A stretch of DNA of 64,000 bases, from the NCBI GenBank assembly GCA_032433595.1, contig JASWJB010000074.1, forward strand, positions 86,969 to 150,968, written 5' to 3'. The stretch is from Conoideocrella luteorostrata (lineage: Eukaryota > Ascomycota > Sordariomycetes > Hypocreales > Clavicipitaceae). The notes beneath the pieces were generated by a model. The model was given only the letters and a program-made list of their open reading frames with translations, ran no database searches and was not told the origin of the DNA. This document shows, in pieces, positions 14,224 through 24,556 of the stretch. A program made the position numbers and the translations under genes. Within the stretch, counting starts at the first letter, position 1, and every line of letters starts with the position of its first letter.

Positions 14224-15983
14224 TTATTTCCTCCTTCCAGTTACAGCCCCTACGGCCAGGATTTCTATTCGCCCAGCATACAAGCTCATCATATGAGCCA
14301 CCGGATCTCCCCAAACGACTCCCCTCAACTGCTCCTCTTTACACGTCACTGCCACGACACCGTCGTGTAGTCGCTCCTTCACGGTCTTGTAGTCCGTCAC
14401 TGGGGCATGCGGGTCGCCCGCCCTGAGCACGACAATCCGTCCTGGATTGCTAAGCATCGCAGGGGGAACTTTCCATTCTAGGCGTGCGTACTTGTCATCC
14501 TTCCTTCTCTTGGAATCGTCAGATGGCTTGGGTGGCGAAGGAGGAGGAGGAGGAGCCGTAAGTAGTTCCACAAGACTCTTCACATATGCTTTTTCGGCTC
14601 TCACCACCGGATCTCCTTCATTCACGAAGGTCAGGAACACGCTCTTCTTTAATTCCCGCCGATTGGGCTTTTCAAGCGGCAACAAACTAACTGGTGGGGT
14701 TCCGAACGTCACGCAATGAATCCTCTTGAAACAGCCCGCTAGGATCGACAGCTCGCTCTCCGAATCGCTGCTCACGCTCAACATGTGGCTATACAGTAGT
14801 GAAGCGACGGCGCCGCCCGCCGAATGACCCGTTATCAAGAGCGAATGGCCGGCCCTCGAGGGATCCTCCTCAAGTAGTTGTCGTAGTCGCTCAGCCACTG
14901 GCTTTACCATCTTCCGCGCGGTAGAGAGAAACCCAGCGTGGCAGTAATTGCCCGGGTCGTCAAGGAAGTTGGTCGGCGGAGAGGGCGCCATGTTGAGATT
15001 GACGGCCCAGTCGGAGAAAGAGGCGGTGCCGCGGATGGCAAAGACGATTGTGGAGGCATGGTCCATGGAGACGGACTTGATGCGCATGGCTTTGGTGCCG
15101 GAGCGCCAGGACGAGGAGATGTGGGTGTCGCGCTCGGAGCACGAAGGCGTGTTGTATACGCGGTGGGAGTATTGGGCCGCCAGACAGAGGAGTGGCCAAG
15201 TGGGCATGTATCTGTGTGTTGTTAAGTATTTAGGTTCTTTATATTGTGGCGATGAATCGAGCTGACTTACAGTCGGAGGGGGGGTAAGTTCATGGGGAGC
15301 TTCGAGTTGGCATAAAGCTCGACCTTGGAGAAGTAGCTGCCCTTTACTACAGATGCAGCCACATGAGTTGATTGAGACAAAGGTATCTTTTTCTGCTTTT
15401 GTGAGTCTGAAGATTGCTTCCTGTTGGGTCTAATACGAAGGAGTGCTCGATCTGTTGAGGCAGCCGTGTCGTGCTGATATGGGACCAGGCTATTCTGAGA
15501 GACTGGAATGTCTTGACAGAGGAATAGATTCTTTTCATGGCCAGATAGACTCTCCTGGTCAATCAGGGTCATGACATTGTCGAAGCGATTACGGATGTCT
15601 TCATAAGTGGCATTTGCGACGGCGGCGGGCTGGCCAGGAACGAAGTCCCGTGCCAGGTCAACCATGGGTTCGGACCATCGGCCGAGTTTGCTCTGCTGCT
15701 GCTGCTGCTGCTGCGGTGGCGGAGGACTTTGCGAATAGTATGGACTAGGTATTATCGGTAGGTGTGCTGTTGATGAGGTGAGATATCCCGGAGGAGAAAA
15801 CACTGGTGGCTGAGGCTTGTACCAGTCATGATGGGATGGATTTGCGGTCGCAGGTCGAGGAGGCTGTTTGGGAGGAGGCGGAGAAGGTGTGTAGTATACG
15901 TTGGGAGGAGATGTTATAGAAGCGGGCTTGAGGGTCTGTCGGACCGGCCGTTTGGACGATTTGTGGGAGGTGAACCAGCCCAT
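14224..15983 (-). CDS. Class 3 (alpha/beta-hydrolase) lipase with long Pro/Gln-rich N-terminus
   Basis: Predicted triacylglycerol or phospholipid lipase of 566 residues, exons 15983-15271 and 15211-14224 on the minus strand. The intron (GTAAGT...ACAG) restores the frame as Leu-Tyr-Met. The nucleophile motif is GHSAGG. An Asp in NEGDPVV and a His in DPVAHMM are plausible remaining triad members. The first exon encodes about 238 residues with many prolines and a 7-Gln tract, unusual beside the compact lipase domain. No signal peptide is seen at the chosen start, so it is probably intracellular. That start (15983) has a near-perfect CACCATGG context; the open frame continues upstream to 16202, but those residues look like untranslated sequence. 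The substrate is unknown. Confidence 0.88.
15690..15715. repeat. CAG/CTG trinucleotide tract (poly-Gln codons)
   Basis: A run of CTG on the plus strand, read as CAG (Gln) codons in the lipase N-terminal region. Such tracts commonly vary in length between strains. Confidence 0.75.
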
Positions 15984-17413
15984 GGTGGTGGTGGTGGAAG
16001 CAGATGGGCGGCATAGAAGCAAGTCTACGACTCTATGGAGCTGGGGTTCGACGGCTATACGAGTGATGCGGGGGCATCCTTGACATATAACCAGGAGGCA
16101 TGGCAGAAAGAGAAGGGATGTGGTTGAAGCAGGAAAGAGAGGATGAAGCAGAAGGCATTCGCAAGTGTAGACGGAGGGGTTGAGTAGTGAGTGAGTGCTC
16201 ACATGGCCTCGGGCGTCTCAGCCGCTCTGGACATATATGTATGGAGATGGCGATGGTGGGTGGCCGGCTCTCTCCCGTCTGCCGGCATGTTTGTTCTGCT
16301 CCGCGTTCAACCTCGCCACCAGCTATGGACTGGTCGCCTCACTCTTGCAGGCACCGACTTAACTAGCGTTGACCATGCAATGGACGAAATACAATAATAG
16401 GGCATTGACTGCGTACAGGGTCTGACTAGCGGATTGGAGTTCGTCCAGTCTTTTGGGGTGGCCGCCCGCACGCCTTGCTGAACTCTGCTCTTGGCAATGT
16501 GATTCGCTGCTCATTCGACAGCTAATGGGACGGAACACTGCCCAAGCTCAGGTGCATGAGCCGCCCGGCCCAATGATCGTTCAGAGGGGCCTGGGCTGCT
16601 GCCTGGCGCCTTCGACGGGTCTTTAAATAGTAGCACTCGGAGTATTGGCGGGGGAGTCTCTGCGGGCTGGTTGTTTGACCATCAGTGTCGAGAAGGGGAA
16701 AAAAGAAGGAAAGAAGGAAAGAATGAAATAGATAAAATGGGACACGAAAGTATCCTCTTAAAGAGTCAGCGTATATGGCTGCTTTTATCAACAGGCTAGG
16801 GAAGTTTCGGCCACTTCCGATCCCAGAACATAGGATATTGCTATTTTCGTGATGGAACGGGCTGATATTGCTGTTCGTGCATATGATGGCCCCCACCCGC
16901 TGGGGCTATCACCAGTATTGCATGCTTGTATGGTGAGCGTTACTCGCTAACCTTTTGCATAAAAGTTGCCTGTCCTGTGAGCAAAAGTACAGCGGTAGGG
17001 AAAACATTAGAAGTAGGCTTACGATTTGCGGCGTTTTTACCAGAATTTAGTAACCATTACTCATTTTTAAAAAATGAGGCGAAACCGTGGCTTGATGCCT
17101 ACCTAGTATATCCTATACCACGGTGTCAAGGAAGGGGCAGTGCAACTACTACTTGTACATCTGCGCGAATAGGGACGCGTTATGTGTAAAGCATTGCAGG
17201 AGGATGGATTATTGGGTTGGGAAGGACGAGCAAGTCTTGAAGAGCCAAGAACAGGTATAGTACACATACAATGGCGAATGGGGACCCCTGGGACTATGTT
17301 GTCAGTAACTAAGTCGCATATGTTCCTATATCCTGAAACGGTACTCCGTACAATCCAATGCTTTCATTTTCCATCCAAGCGTGACTCTACGCATGACTAC
17401 ATCTCGAACCTGC
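15984..17413. other. Intergenic: lipase promoter and deaminase 3' region
   Basis: About 1.4 kb. The part nearest 15984 is the lipase promoter/leader (minus strand); the part nearest 17413 is downstream of the deaminase. One TACTCCGTA copy lies at 17342-17350. The open frames at 16522-16896 (-), 16926-17189 (+) and 17182-17460 (+) have no recognisable motif, and I do not call them genes. Confidence 0.55.
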
Positions 17414-18502
17414 TTAGTCGGTCCGGATGGCATCCAGCTCAGCATATATCTCGCTCTTGACATGCTCATCCGCCCAACACATATCAACGGAATTTCTCGC
17501 CAACTGCAGCATTTCCGCCTTTGACAAGCCTCCGTAATGATACGCCTTCTCCTGGTTCCCGTCGATCCACACATCATGCATATACACCGGATCGTCGCTG
17601 TTAATGCAGAACTTGACCCCCCGATCCAGCAGCTGCCGCAATTTAGGGAAAAGCACCTCGGTCGCCGTACGTCTATGATACGCATGAGGGCAGAGCGTCA
17701 GACCAACACCCCGAGCATTGAGCCCCTGGATGAGCTCGTCGCGATCCAAAACATCCAGGCCGTGGTCGATCCGCTCAATGCCCACCTCAAAGATGGCCTG
17801 CCGGATATGTTCGTGCGTGTCCTTCTGTCCAAAGTCGCAGTGCGTGGTGATGTGTAGACCATGGGCCTTTGCCCGCTCAAACGCAGCTTTAAATAGAATG
17901 GGAGGTCTCTCGTAGGCATTGCTCGCGAGGCCCACGGCATGAAACAGCCCGTGACCACCACTGCGCGCAGCCCACGGCAAGGCAGTCTGGTAAGCAGCCT
18001 CGCCGTCCTCGACGGGCTCGTCCCGCAAGAAGCAAAAGATCCAATTCGACCTCACACCGTGCTGCTCGGCGCCATCCCTCTGCGCCCTGAGATACCCGTT
18101 CAGGACGTGCTCCGCGGCAACACCCCTCCTCGTGTGGGCCTGAATGTCGAAAAAGGGCTCGACGTAGCGCACATTCATCTCTTTGCACCGCTTCAAATAG
18201 TCCATGGCTAGATCGTAAAAGTCTTGCTCTTGGAGAAGCACCTCACATCCAGCAAAGTACGCCTCCAGGAACGTCGGCACATCTTTGCGGCCGCCTAGTT
18301 CCGGGCGATGGTTGTAGGTGACGTTGTAGGAGTTCAGGAGCTCCTCATATGTATTGTAGAATTGGTCTTTGAATTTCAAGGGCACGCTGTTGCGTTGAGC
18401 GAGTTTCCAGCGCAGCGACGGCTGGAGAGTGCCTTCGATGTGGATGTGAAGTTCCACCTTGGGGAGGGATGCGATGAACGGGGAGATTGGGAGGTTGTCC
18501 AT
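17414..18502 (-). CDS. Adenosine/adenine deaminase-family protein with variant catalytic motif
   Basis: Single-exon protein of 362 residues, the usual length of fungal adenine deaminases and ADA-like proteins. Metal-ligand signatures of the family are present: HIHIEGTL near residue 18, RIDHGLD, and NSDDP near the C-terminus. The motif that normally reads HAGE, with the catalytic Glu, is THCDFGQ here. The zinc-ligand His is kept, but Glu is not at its usual position. I recall fungal and bacterial homologues with HCD at this site, so this is probably a distinct subfamily and not a broken copy. The expected reaction is hydrolytic deamination of a purine-type base or nucleoside; the substrate is unproven. 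It is divergent from a Dal5-like permease, suggesting uptake plus deamination for nitrogen. ATG context GCCATGG supports the start. Confidence 0.82.
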   Translation of the reverse strand: MDNLPISPFIASLPKVELHIHIEGTLQPSLRWKLAQRNSVPLKFKDQFYNTYEELLNSYNVTYNHRPELGGRKDVPTFLEAYFAGCEVLLQEQDFYDLAMDYLKRCKEMNVRYVEPFFDIQAHTRRGVAAEHVLNGYLRAQRDGAEQHGVRSNWIFCFLRDEPVEDGEAAYQTALPWAARSGGHGLFHAVGLASNAYERPPILFKAAFERAKAHGLHITTHCDFGQKDTHEHIRQAIFEVGIERIDHGLDVLDRDELIQGLNARGVGLTLCPHAYHRRTATEVLFPKLRQLLDRGVKFCINSDDPVYMHDVWIDGNQEKAYHYGGLSKAEMLQLARNSVDMCWADEHVKSEIYAELDAIRTD

Positions 18503-19505
18503 GGCGGTTGTGGGGGGGAATAAAGAGAAAATTGTAACTCTTTGTTGTTGCTTGTATAACCGTAAGACAAAAGCAAGGTCAAGATGTAGTCCCAGGAATG
18601 GGCGTTGGGAAAGCTGGCAAGCTTATCGTGGACGATCATGTAGTTGTGGTTTGCCGAGCGGCGAGCTCCGGTCCCGACTATGAGCCCGGATGTCAGTTTT
18701 GCGCCGGCAAATGGAGAGACAGATGTAAAACAATGAGTACGGAGTAGTTAGTTTACTTTCCAGGTACGCTTACTGAGATAGCCAATAGTCTCGGCTCTAA
18801 GAGGTGGAAATAAATGGCCGTTATCTACAAGGTCAACGACGAACAGAAGCCTTTGAACGCCTCCAACTAACCCCCAAGCGGGGGACAGTTTAACTGGGCC
18901 ATCGAGGTGGCATTAGCTCCGCAAGAGATTATGCCTTAGCGACCAAAAACACAATAAAATTAAACCAAAAAATTACAGTAACTATTATATAGCTTAGTTA
19001 GCTATTTAGCTAATAAATTTTATTAATAACCAGCTTTAATTGCATCCGTGGTGGGCGTTCGAATTAAAAGGGTCAATTGGACAATGTGGACGAAACGGCT
19101 CAGTCAAGCTGTCCCCCGCATGGCCCCCCTCCCCCCATTGTACAGTGTGCGCCCCCACTGCGCCAACGTTCAATCCTTGTGTTGTTCAGACAGCCGGCCG
19201 CCGTGCTCTGCCACCTAGTTAGTTACTACTCACCGCGGATTGATTTCGGGTCGGATCCGTCCGCCAAAACACCTCCGCCTTATCAATTTTATGCGCGGCG
19301 AAGGCTCCGTATCTCTGATAATGCCCATGCTCTAGCGGCCCGTCTCCACGCGACTGCGGATACTGTCACCGAATCCCCCACACGCTACGAAATATAGCTG
19401 TAATCTTTCCAAGCCCCGCGCAACTCGTACGTCCTAACTTGGGGGGTTCGCACGACGTTCTGTGCCGACGTCGGTTCGGTCGCTGCTTCGTTGTCTGTCA
19501 TATAG
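18503..19505. promoter_or_regulatory. Shared divergent promoter with GATA-type sites
   Basis: One kilobase between the deaminase (-) and permease (+) start codons. Candidate nitrogen-regulator (AreA/Nit2, HGATAR) sites are AGATAG at 18776, TTATCA (TGATAA on the minus strand) at 19280 and TGATAA at 19316. A CCAAT box is at 18782-18786. A strongly A/T-rich island spans about 18945-19045, and one TACGGAGTA lies at 18738-18746. GATA sites are common by chance, so nitrogen control is inference. Confidence 0.45.
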
Positions 19506-21183
19506 ATGGCCCTCCCCACCGACCCTGACACTGCCGTGGCTGGACCGTCAGAACTTGACCCTCTACTTGGGCATCGCAACATGGCTACAGAACTTTCAGA
19601 GGCGCCGTCTCATATGGAGACGGGGCCTGATGCGGGCGTGGCCCGCCGGGTCTTGAAGAAGATTGATCGCGCTATCATTCCTCTGCTCTTCTTCACGTAC
19701 ATGCTCAACTTTATGGACAAGATTATTTTGTCCAGCGCGGCTGTGTTTGGTCTACGAGATGATAACGTAAGTCCTGATCGCGCTTTCACATGCAGAAAAT
19801 TAGCTTCACGTCTGGTGTTTAGTTTCTTGCTAACACGAAGTCTAACTTTAGCACCTCCGGGGCCAGGAATATAGCTGGGTATCCAGCATCTTCTACTTCG
19901 GCTACCTCTTCTGGGAATATCCTACAACCATCCTGATTGCCCGTCTCCCAACCGGGAAATACCTAACTGGAAATACCCTCTTTTGGGGCGCGGTGGTGGC
20001 CTTGACAGCAGCATGCAGGAATTTCGGTGGCCTAATGGCAGTTCGCTTCCTCCTTGGTATGGCTGAGGCGACCATCACGCCTGGCTTCATGTTCCTGACA
20101 TCGACATGGTATACTCGCGATGAAATGCCCACTCGTGTAGGCATCTGGTTTGCTGGTAACTCTGTCGGTGGGCTGGTGTCGAGTTTGATGGCCTTCGGCG
20201 TCGGCCACATTGATGATGATGTGCATCCGTGGCGGTGGATGTATATTATCCTTGGTGTGACCACGTTTCTTTGGGCCATCCCCATGTTCTTCCTTCTACC
20301 TGACAGCATTTCCGAAGCCAAGTTCCTGAATGAAGAGGAGCGAAGGATTGCCAAGAACCGCGTTGCGATTGCCGGGACGGGCTCTACCGAAAACTCCTCC
20401 TGGAAGCGGGATCAAGTGATTGAATGCCTCGTGGATCCCAAGTCGTGGTTGATCTTCCTCATAACCCTGCTAACCCAGATCCCCAACGGAGGCACGCAGG
20501 GCTTTTCCAACATCATCGTCCAGTCCTTCCATTTCACCAACCTTCAATCTACGCTCATCAACATCCCCTACTCTCTCATCACTGGCGGCGTCATTGCGGG
20601 CGTCGGTCGTCTTGCCGGCCGCTTCCGCACTCTCAACTGTCTCCTCATCATTGCCGTGGTGATGCCATGCGTTGTAGGCGCTGCCATCATCTACTGCCGA
20701 TCTAGTGTATCGCACGGAGTCCAGCTCTTCGCCTATTTCTTGCTCTCGACCGGCCCTGCCGCCATGCCGCTTGCCATGTCTCTCGTCCAGTCCAACTTTC
20801 GCGGCGTCACCAAGAAGATGACCATCACGGCTATGCAGTTCATCGCCTATTGCACTGGAAACATCGCCGGACCGCAGCTCTTCCGCCAGACGGAGGCTCC
20901 CACGTATGCGTCTGCTTTCCAGGCCATTATGATCTGCTACGCTTTAGCGATTGCGCTAGCTATTGTGCTTAGATTCTATCTCCAGTGGGTGAATGCAAAG
21001 AGGACGAGGGAGGAAGGATTTGAGGGAAGTGCGGGCGCTGCCGGGGCGGTGGCGGACGGGAAGATGCCCACGCAACTTACGGGCAGAGAGGTTGCTGAGG
21101 CGGCGGCGGAGGTTCAGTTGCGGCCGGAGGATTATGAGGATGTGACGGATTGGAAGACGGTGGGATTTCGGTATCGTTTGTGA
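19506..21183 (+). CDS. MFS transporter, allantoate permease (Dal5/ACS) family
   Basis: Plasma-membrane H+ symporter of the anion:cation symporter family, 530 residues, exons 19506-19766 and 19852-21183. The intron (GTAAGT, GCTAAC, TTTAG) keeps the frame. The first transmembrane segment follows KKIDRAIIPLLFF; family-typical motifs include LNFMDK, an ARLPTGKY loop, WYTRDEMPTRVGIWF and WRWMYIILG. About 12 hydrophobic segments are visible, with both ends cytosolic. The tail ends in ...DVTDWKTVGFRYRL, typical of Dal5-like carriers. Family substrates include allantoate, ureidosuccinate, nicotinate, pantothenate and dipeptides; the one here is unknown. Divergent transcription with a purine-type deaminase points to a purine-derived nitrogen compound. 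Its last 107 bases overlap, convergently, the open frame of the phosphorylase-like pseudogene. Confidence 0.9.
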
Positions 21184-22409
21184 TTTTGTTACCAGGTTCA
21201 AGAGATTTGTTCACTATATGATGAAGATATGAAAATGCGTCGCTTTGCAATTCGTGTTTTGCAGTCGGTGCTTCGGTCCTCACCAGCTCTATGGCTTCAG
21301 TTATGTTCATCTCGCTCATAATGATGATACTAGATGGTTGCTTCTGTGGTTGACGTATCTTGTTTCCAGGGTACAATTTCATGAGAAAAGCTAAAGCAAC
21401 AGATGCTGCAGATGCAGCAGCATAGTCGGCAAAGATCTTGTTCTTGTGGGTGTCGGCGTAATCGACAACTCCTTTGATGACAATACAGTCCGTTGCCCGG
21501 TAGACCCCGCCTCCTTCCATATCTATTCCGAGAACATTGCGATCCTTGAGTTGTGTGACAAACTCAGGACTTGCCCTCATCACGATATCGGCAGATGCCA
21601 TAGTTCCAACATGTATGTTGGGTTTCGGTGGTTGTTCGGTAGCAGCCCGAACGCGCTCAATCTTGTCGTATATACATCCGAGGCGGTCACATGGAGTCCT
21701 TTTTGCTTCATCGCAACTGCTCCCGTGTTGGCAGTCGCATTTGCAGCTGCGTGGCGAAGAGCGATGCTGATGCACGTAGTCGGCCCTGAACAACTTATCC
21801 ATCTCGCACCCGGGATATTTGAACTTAGCGCCTTTCTGGCCTTTCTGAAGATTCTTCAGAAGACCAAAGCTGCAGTGTATTGTCTGCTGCCGAAATTGCG
21901 CAGTTTGCAAAACTTTCCCTAGTTGTTTCACCCGCTGGCAAGAGTCTCCGGCTGAGTAGTTTCGCAGATCAAGGTCGACGCCGCCGTTGTGTAATCTGCT
22001 GCCCCTGGCATTATGGAGATAACGCCAAACTTCGGTGCCGACAATTACATCACCGAGATAAATAGGTTCATTATCCCCATTTCGAGACATAGCTCCACAA
22101 ATGCCCACCAGGAGGGTGAGCTCAATCTTTGTAAAGTGCTGGCGTAATCGCTGGATGCATATACCTGCATCCAACTCTCCAGCATCTCCTGGCATCATAA
22201 GAACAGTATTATGTCCTGCGAACTGTCCAACAGCGTAAATATTACTGTCCTCTGGGGGCTCGCGGTATGTGCAAAATGGGGTTTTCGAACAAATCCAATA
22301 CAGGCTCGGATTCATGCTTTAGAGCATAGATGATTGCAATTGTGTATTGATCTGGACAAGTGGTCATACAAAACGTCCTGGCAGTCGACTGCGAAGTGCT
22401 AGTTTGCAT
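21077..22409 (-). pseudogene. Purine-nucleoside-phosphorylase-fold (PNP_UDP_1) protein, frameshifted
   Basis: A 412-codon frame (22315-21077) encodes a phosphorylase-superfamily domain of the fungal NLR-associated type: LLVGICGAMS, LGDVIVG, GTMASADIVM, IDMEGGGVYRATDCIVIKG and DYADTHKNK are all present. Its expected N-terminal strand (YTIAIIYALKHESEPVLDLF) lies immediately upstream, from an ATG at 22409, but in another frame that stops at a TAA about 40 bases into the main frame. I found no plausible intron joining them, so the gene carries a frameshift near 22280. The domain ends near 21360; the remaining frame runs into antisense of the permease gene and is probably not native. In fungi such domains act as NLR N-terminal effectors, but no NACHT is fused here. 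It could be a recently dead gene or a one-base sequence error. Confidence 0.72.
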
Positions 22410-23835
22410 TTCTAAACTTTTTAATCGTACCTATACCTCTATAACCTAGGCTGATGCCGAGAGTTGCAGAGATCTCAGCTGATATAAAGCCTTCAGTGAC
22501 GCTTGAAGCTTCGTCTCGTCTTAGGACGTTACTAGTTTCATGGCTGGAAGAATCGGGGCTGCCCCTCTTCGCAAAGCAAGGAGCATCACCGTCAGAAAAC
22601 GACTTGGCCAGCCATCCAAGTGGCGACACCACTTTATCGTAGAAGACTTCTTGTCTCTCGGACACAGCCAGGGGATCCCCAGGATTTTATGAGCTTGACG
22701 ACAAGTTCCTGCTATTCAAACACTCACCAATAGCTAGGTCAAGCATATGCTTGCCCTTGTAGTACTCCCAAGATTGTTCTTTTAGCTCATGGAACATTGT
22801 TGACGCCGTAGAGTAGTCCTTGTTCATTAAGTAGACAAAGCCCCATTCCTGAGATGTGACCTGTGATGTGTGCATCGGCCGCCCAAAACTGATCTCAAGT
22901 AACAAGATTGCCAAAGCAAATATTCTAGGACACTTGTGTATGAGGCTGGATGTTGAATACTCCTCCAGCTCAAACTCCGCCAGATCAAAAGGATAATAGA
23001 TGTAAGCTCTGCAGGGCAGCTCCGCAGTCAAACTGTGTATGTTTGACATGAACCAGATATTGTGACTTGACCATTTGGCCAACATCATTCTTATGTCGTA
23101 AAACTCACAGAACGCTTGTGCAATGGCGTGAGATAATGCGACCTTTCCCGGGACCTTGAGCTCGTATTCATGGAGAACTCTCTGTAAGGATATACCTTGA
23201 CCGTGTATCGCTTCGTGGTGCATTTCGTAGACGTTATCGTGCTTCAATAATCCATGGTTTCCTACCTCTGGAAGAATCCTGGCGTGGTTCTCCTCACGAA
23301 GTATTTCGCAGAAGCTGGATACCACCACTATCCTCGTCCTCGTAAGTGGAGATAGGGATTCTTGGGCCAATTCAAACTTTGTTTGTGAACGAAAACCCAT
23401 CTCTTGCCAATATTGCATTGAATGCGAGGAACTAAATACATCGAGGACTGACATCTCCACTTCGTCGAGGCCTGCCTAGATACAACCTGGTTGGGTGAAA
23501 CCGAGTAGCATGTTCTTTGGCTGCTGTAATTTCATCGCAAGAACTGCAGGCAGAACAACTCCAGATTGCTGTGAGAAGATTTTCAGTTATCGTCGGCGAT
23601 ATGCGGTCGTCGTCCACCTGGATGACAGTTTCGTCAGGGTTGTCGTTGAGCCCGACGACGATGGACTCGAGCGCTGTGATAATAGATTGCATCAAATAAG
23701 GCGCTTCGGCTAGAGCTTTCCCAACCGCTGATTTTAATTTGTGTCGGGGAATAGCCCTGACGCCGTATACGGTTCTAATTAGGTCTTCAGCCGTCTTCGA
23801 TTGCTTTGAAGGTGTCGACCACTAGGCGATTTTGA
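22399..23835 (-). pseudogene. DUF7580-like protein, broken by a frameshift and a nonsense codon
   Basis: Two frames together read as one fungal protein. The upstream piece (about 23835 to 23470) contains KLKSAVGKALAEAPYLMQS and a CSACSSC motif. The downstream piece (from about 23466) contains LSHAIAQAFCEFYDIRMMLA, HNIWFMSN and HKCPRIFALAILLLEI. These resemble the C-terminal domain (DUF7580) of fungal prion-inhibition/HeLo-type proteins. The ending IGECLNSRNL is followed by an in-frame TAA (22687-22689), and the same frame continues with SERQEVFYDKVVSPL, which matches the normal end of the domain. The frame therefore changes near 23470-23490 and a sense codon has become TAA. A C-to-T change of CAA, as RIP would make, is one route. 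The end overlaps the phosphorylase-like start by a few bases. Family name is moderately sure. Confidence 0.55.
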
Positions 23836-24556
23836 CTTTAGCATCGAGATTTATATCAGATTGACAAAAAATCACAGTGAAAATCTCTACCAAATATGAG
23901 AGGAGGTCTATCAGCAGTTGCGGTTTGTTTTTGATGCCACTGCCATGTTAGAATCGAGACATTTCCATACCGCAAGGAGCTTCCTGAGAGCGGGACTCCT
24001 CGTTTGCGAATACGGCCGTTTTCTTCATCCAATTCTGCAATAAGATTGCTTAGAAATGTGGTAGACCAGATCAAGCACTTGGTAACATTATTGTCCTTGT
24101 AGCAAGGCTATCTGACATCGATACTAACCGCTCGGTCCGTGCCGTAGGAGTAGAGTTAACGGATGTTGCTGAGTTCTTGTGCTGCCTGAATCTCGCCAAA
24201 AAGTTATTGTCAAAAGGAAAGTTAGGTGCGACCATGGCTTCCTAGCGACAATGCCGAAAATTTGGATGAGTTTCAACGAGTGTCCATGAGTATGTTCTGA
24301 GACCTCGGCCCCCCCCGCAAATGAGGCGATCATCGGCGGGAGTGGCCAAGCGGGCGAAGTGCTCAATGTGTCCAGGAACAATCATTGAGTATGCCTTTTA
24401 CCCCACTTTCGGATGCCCAATATTCGAAACGAGCAGCCCAAGCCACTGGATGGTGCGTAGGGAGGAGGACATTGAGGACTTAAATCCTCTAACAGATACC
24501 TACTAGGTATAAAATATCGATCCTACTCCGCCGAACTGTTGTAACGACTGGCCGCG
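23836..24556. other. Gap between divergent pseudogenes
   Basis: About 720 bases between the minus-strand DUF7580-like remnant and the plus-strand NACHT remnant. It presumably once held two promoters. I recognise no coding motif, repeat or RNA gene. Confidence 0.5.

Noticed and set aside
15984..16202. Upstream in-frame extension of the lipase to an earlier ATG
   Set aside because: The ATG at 15983 has an excellent context and starts a sensible protein; the extension looks like leader sequence.
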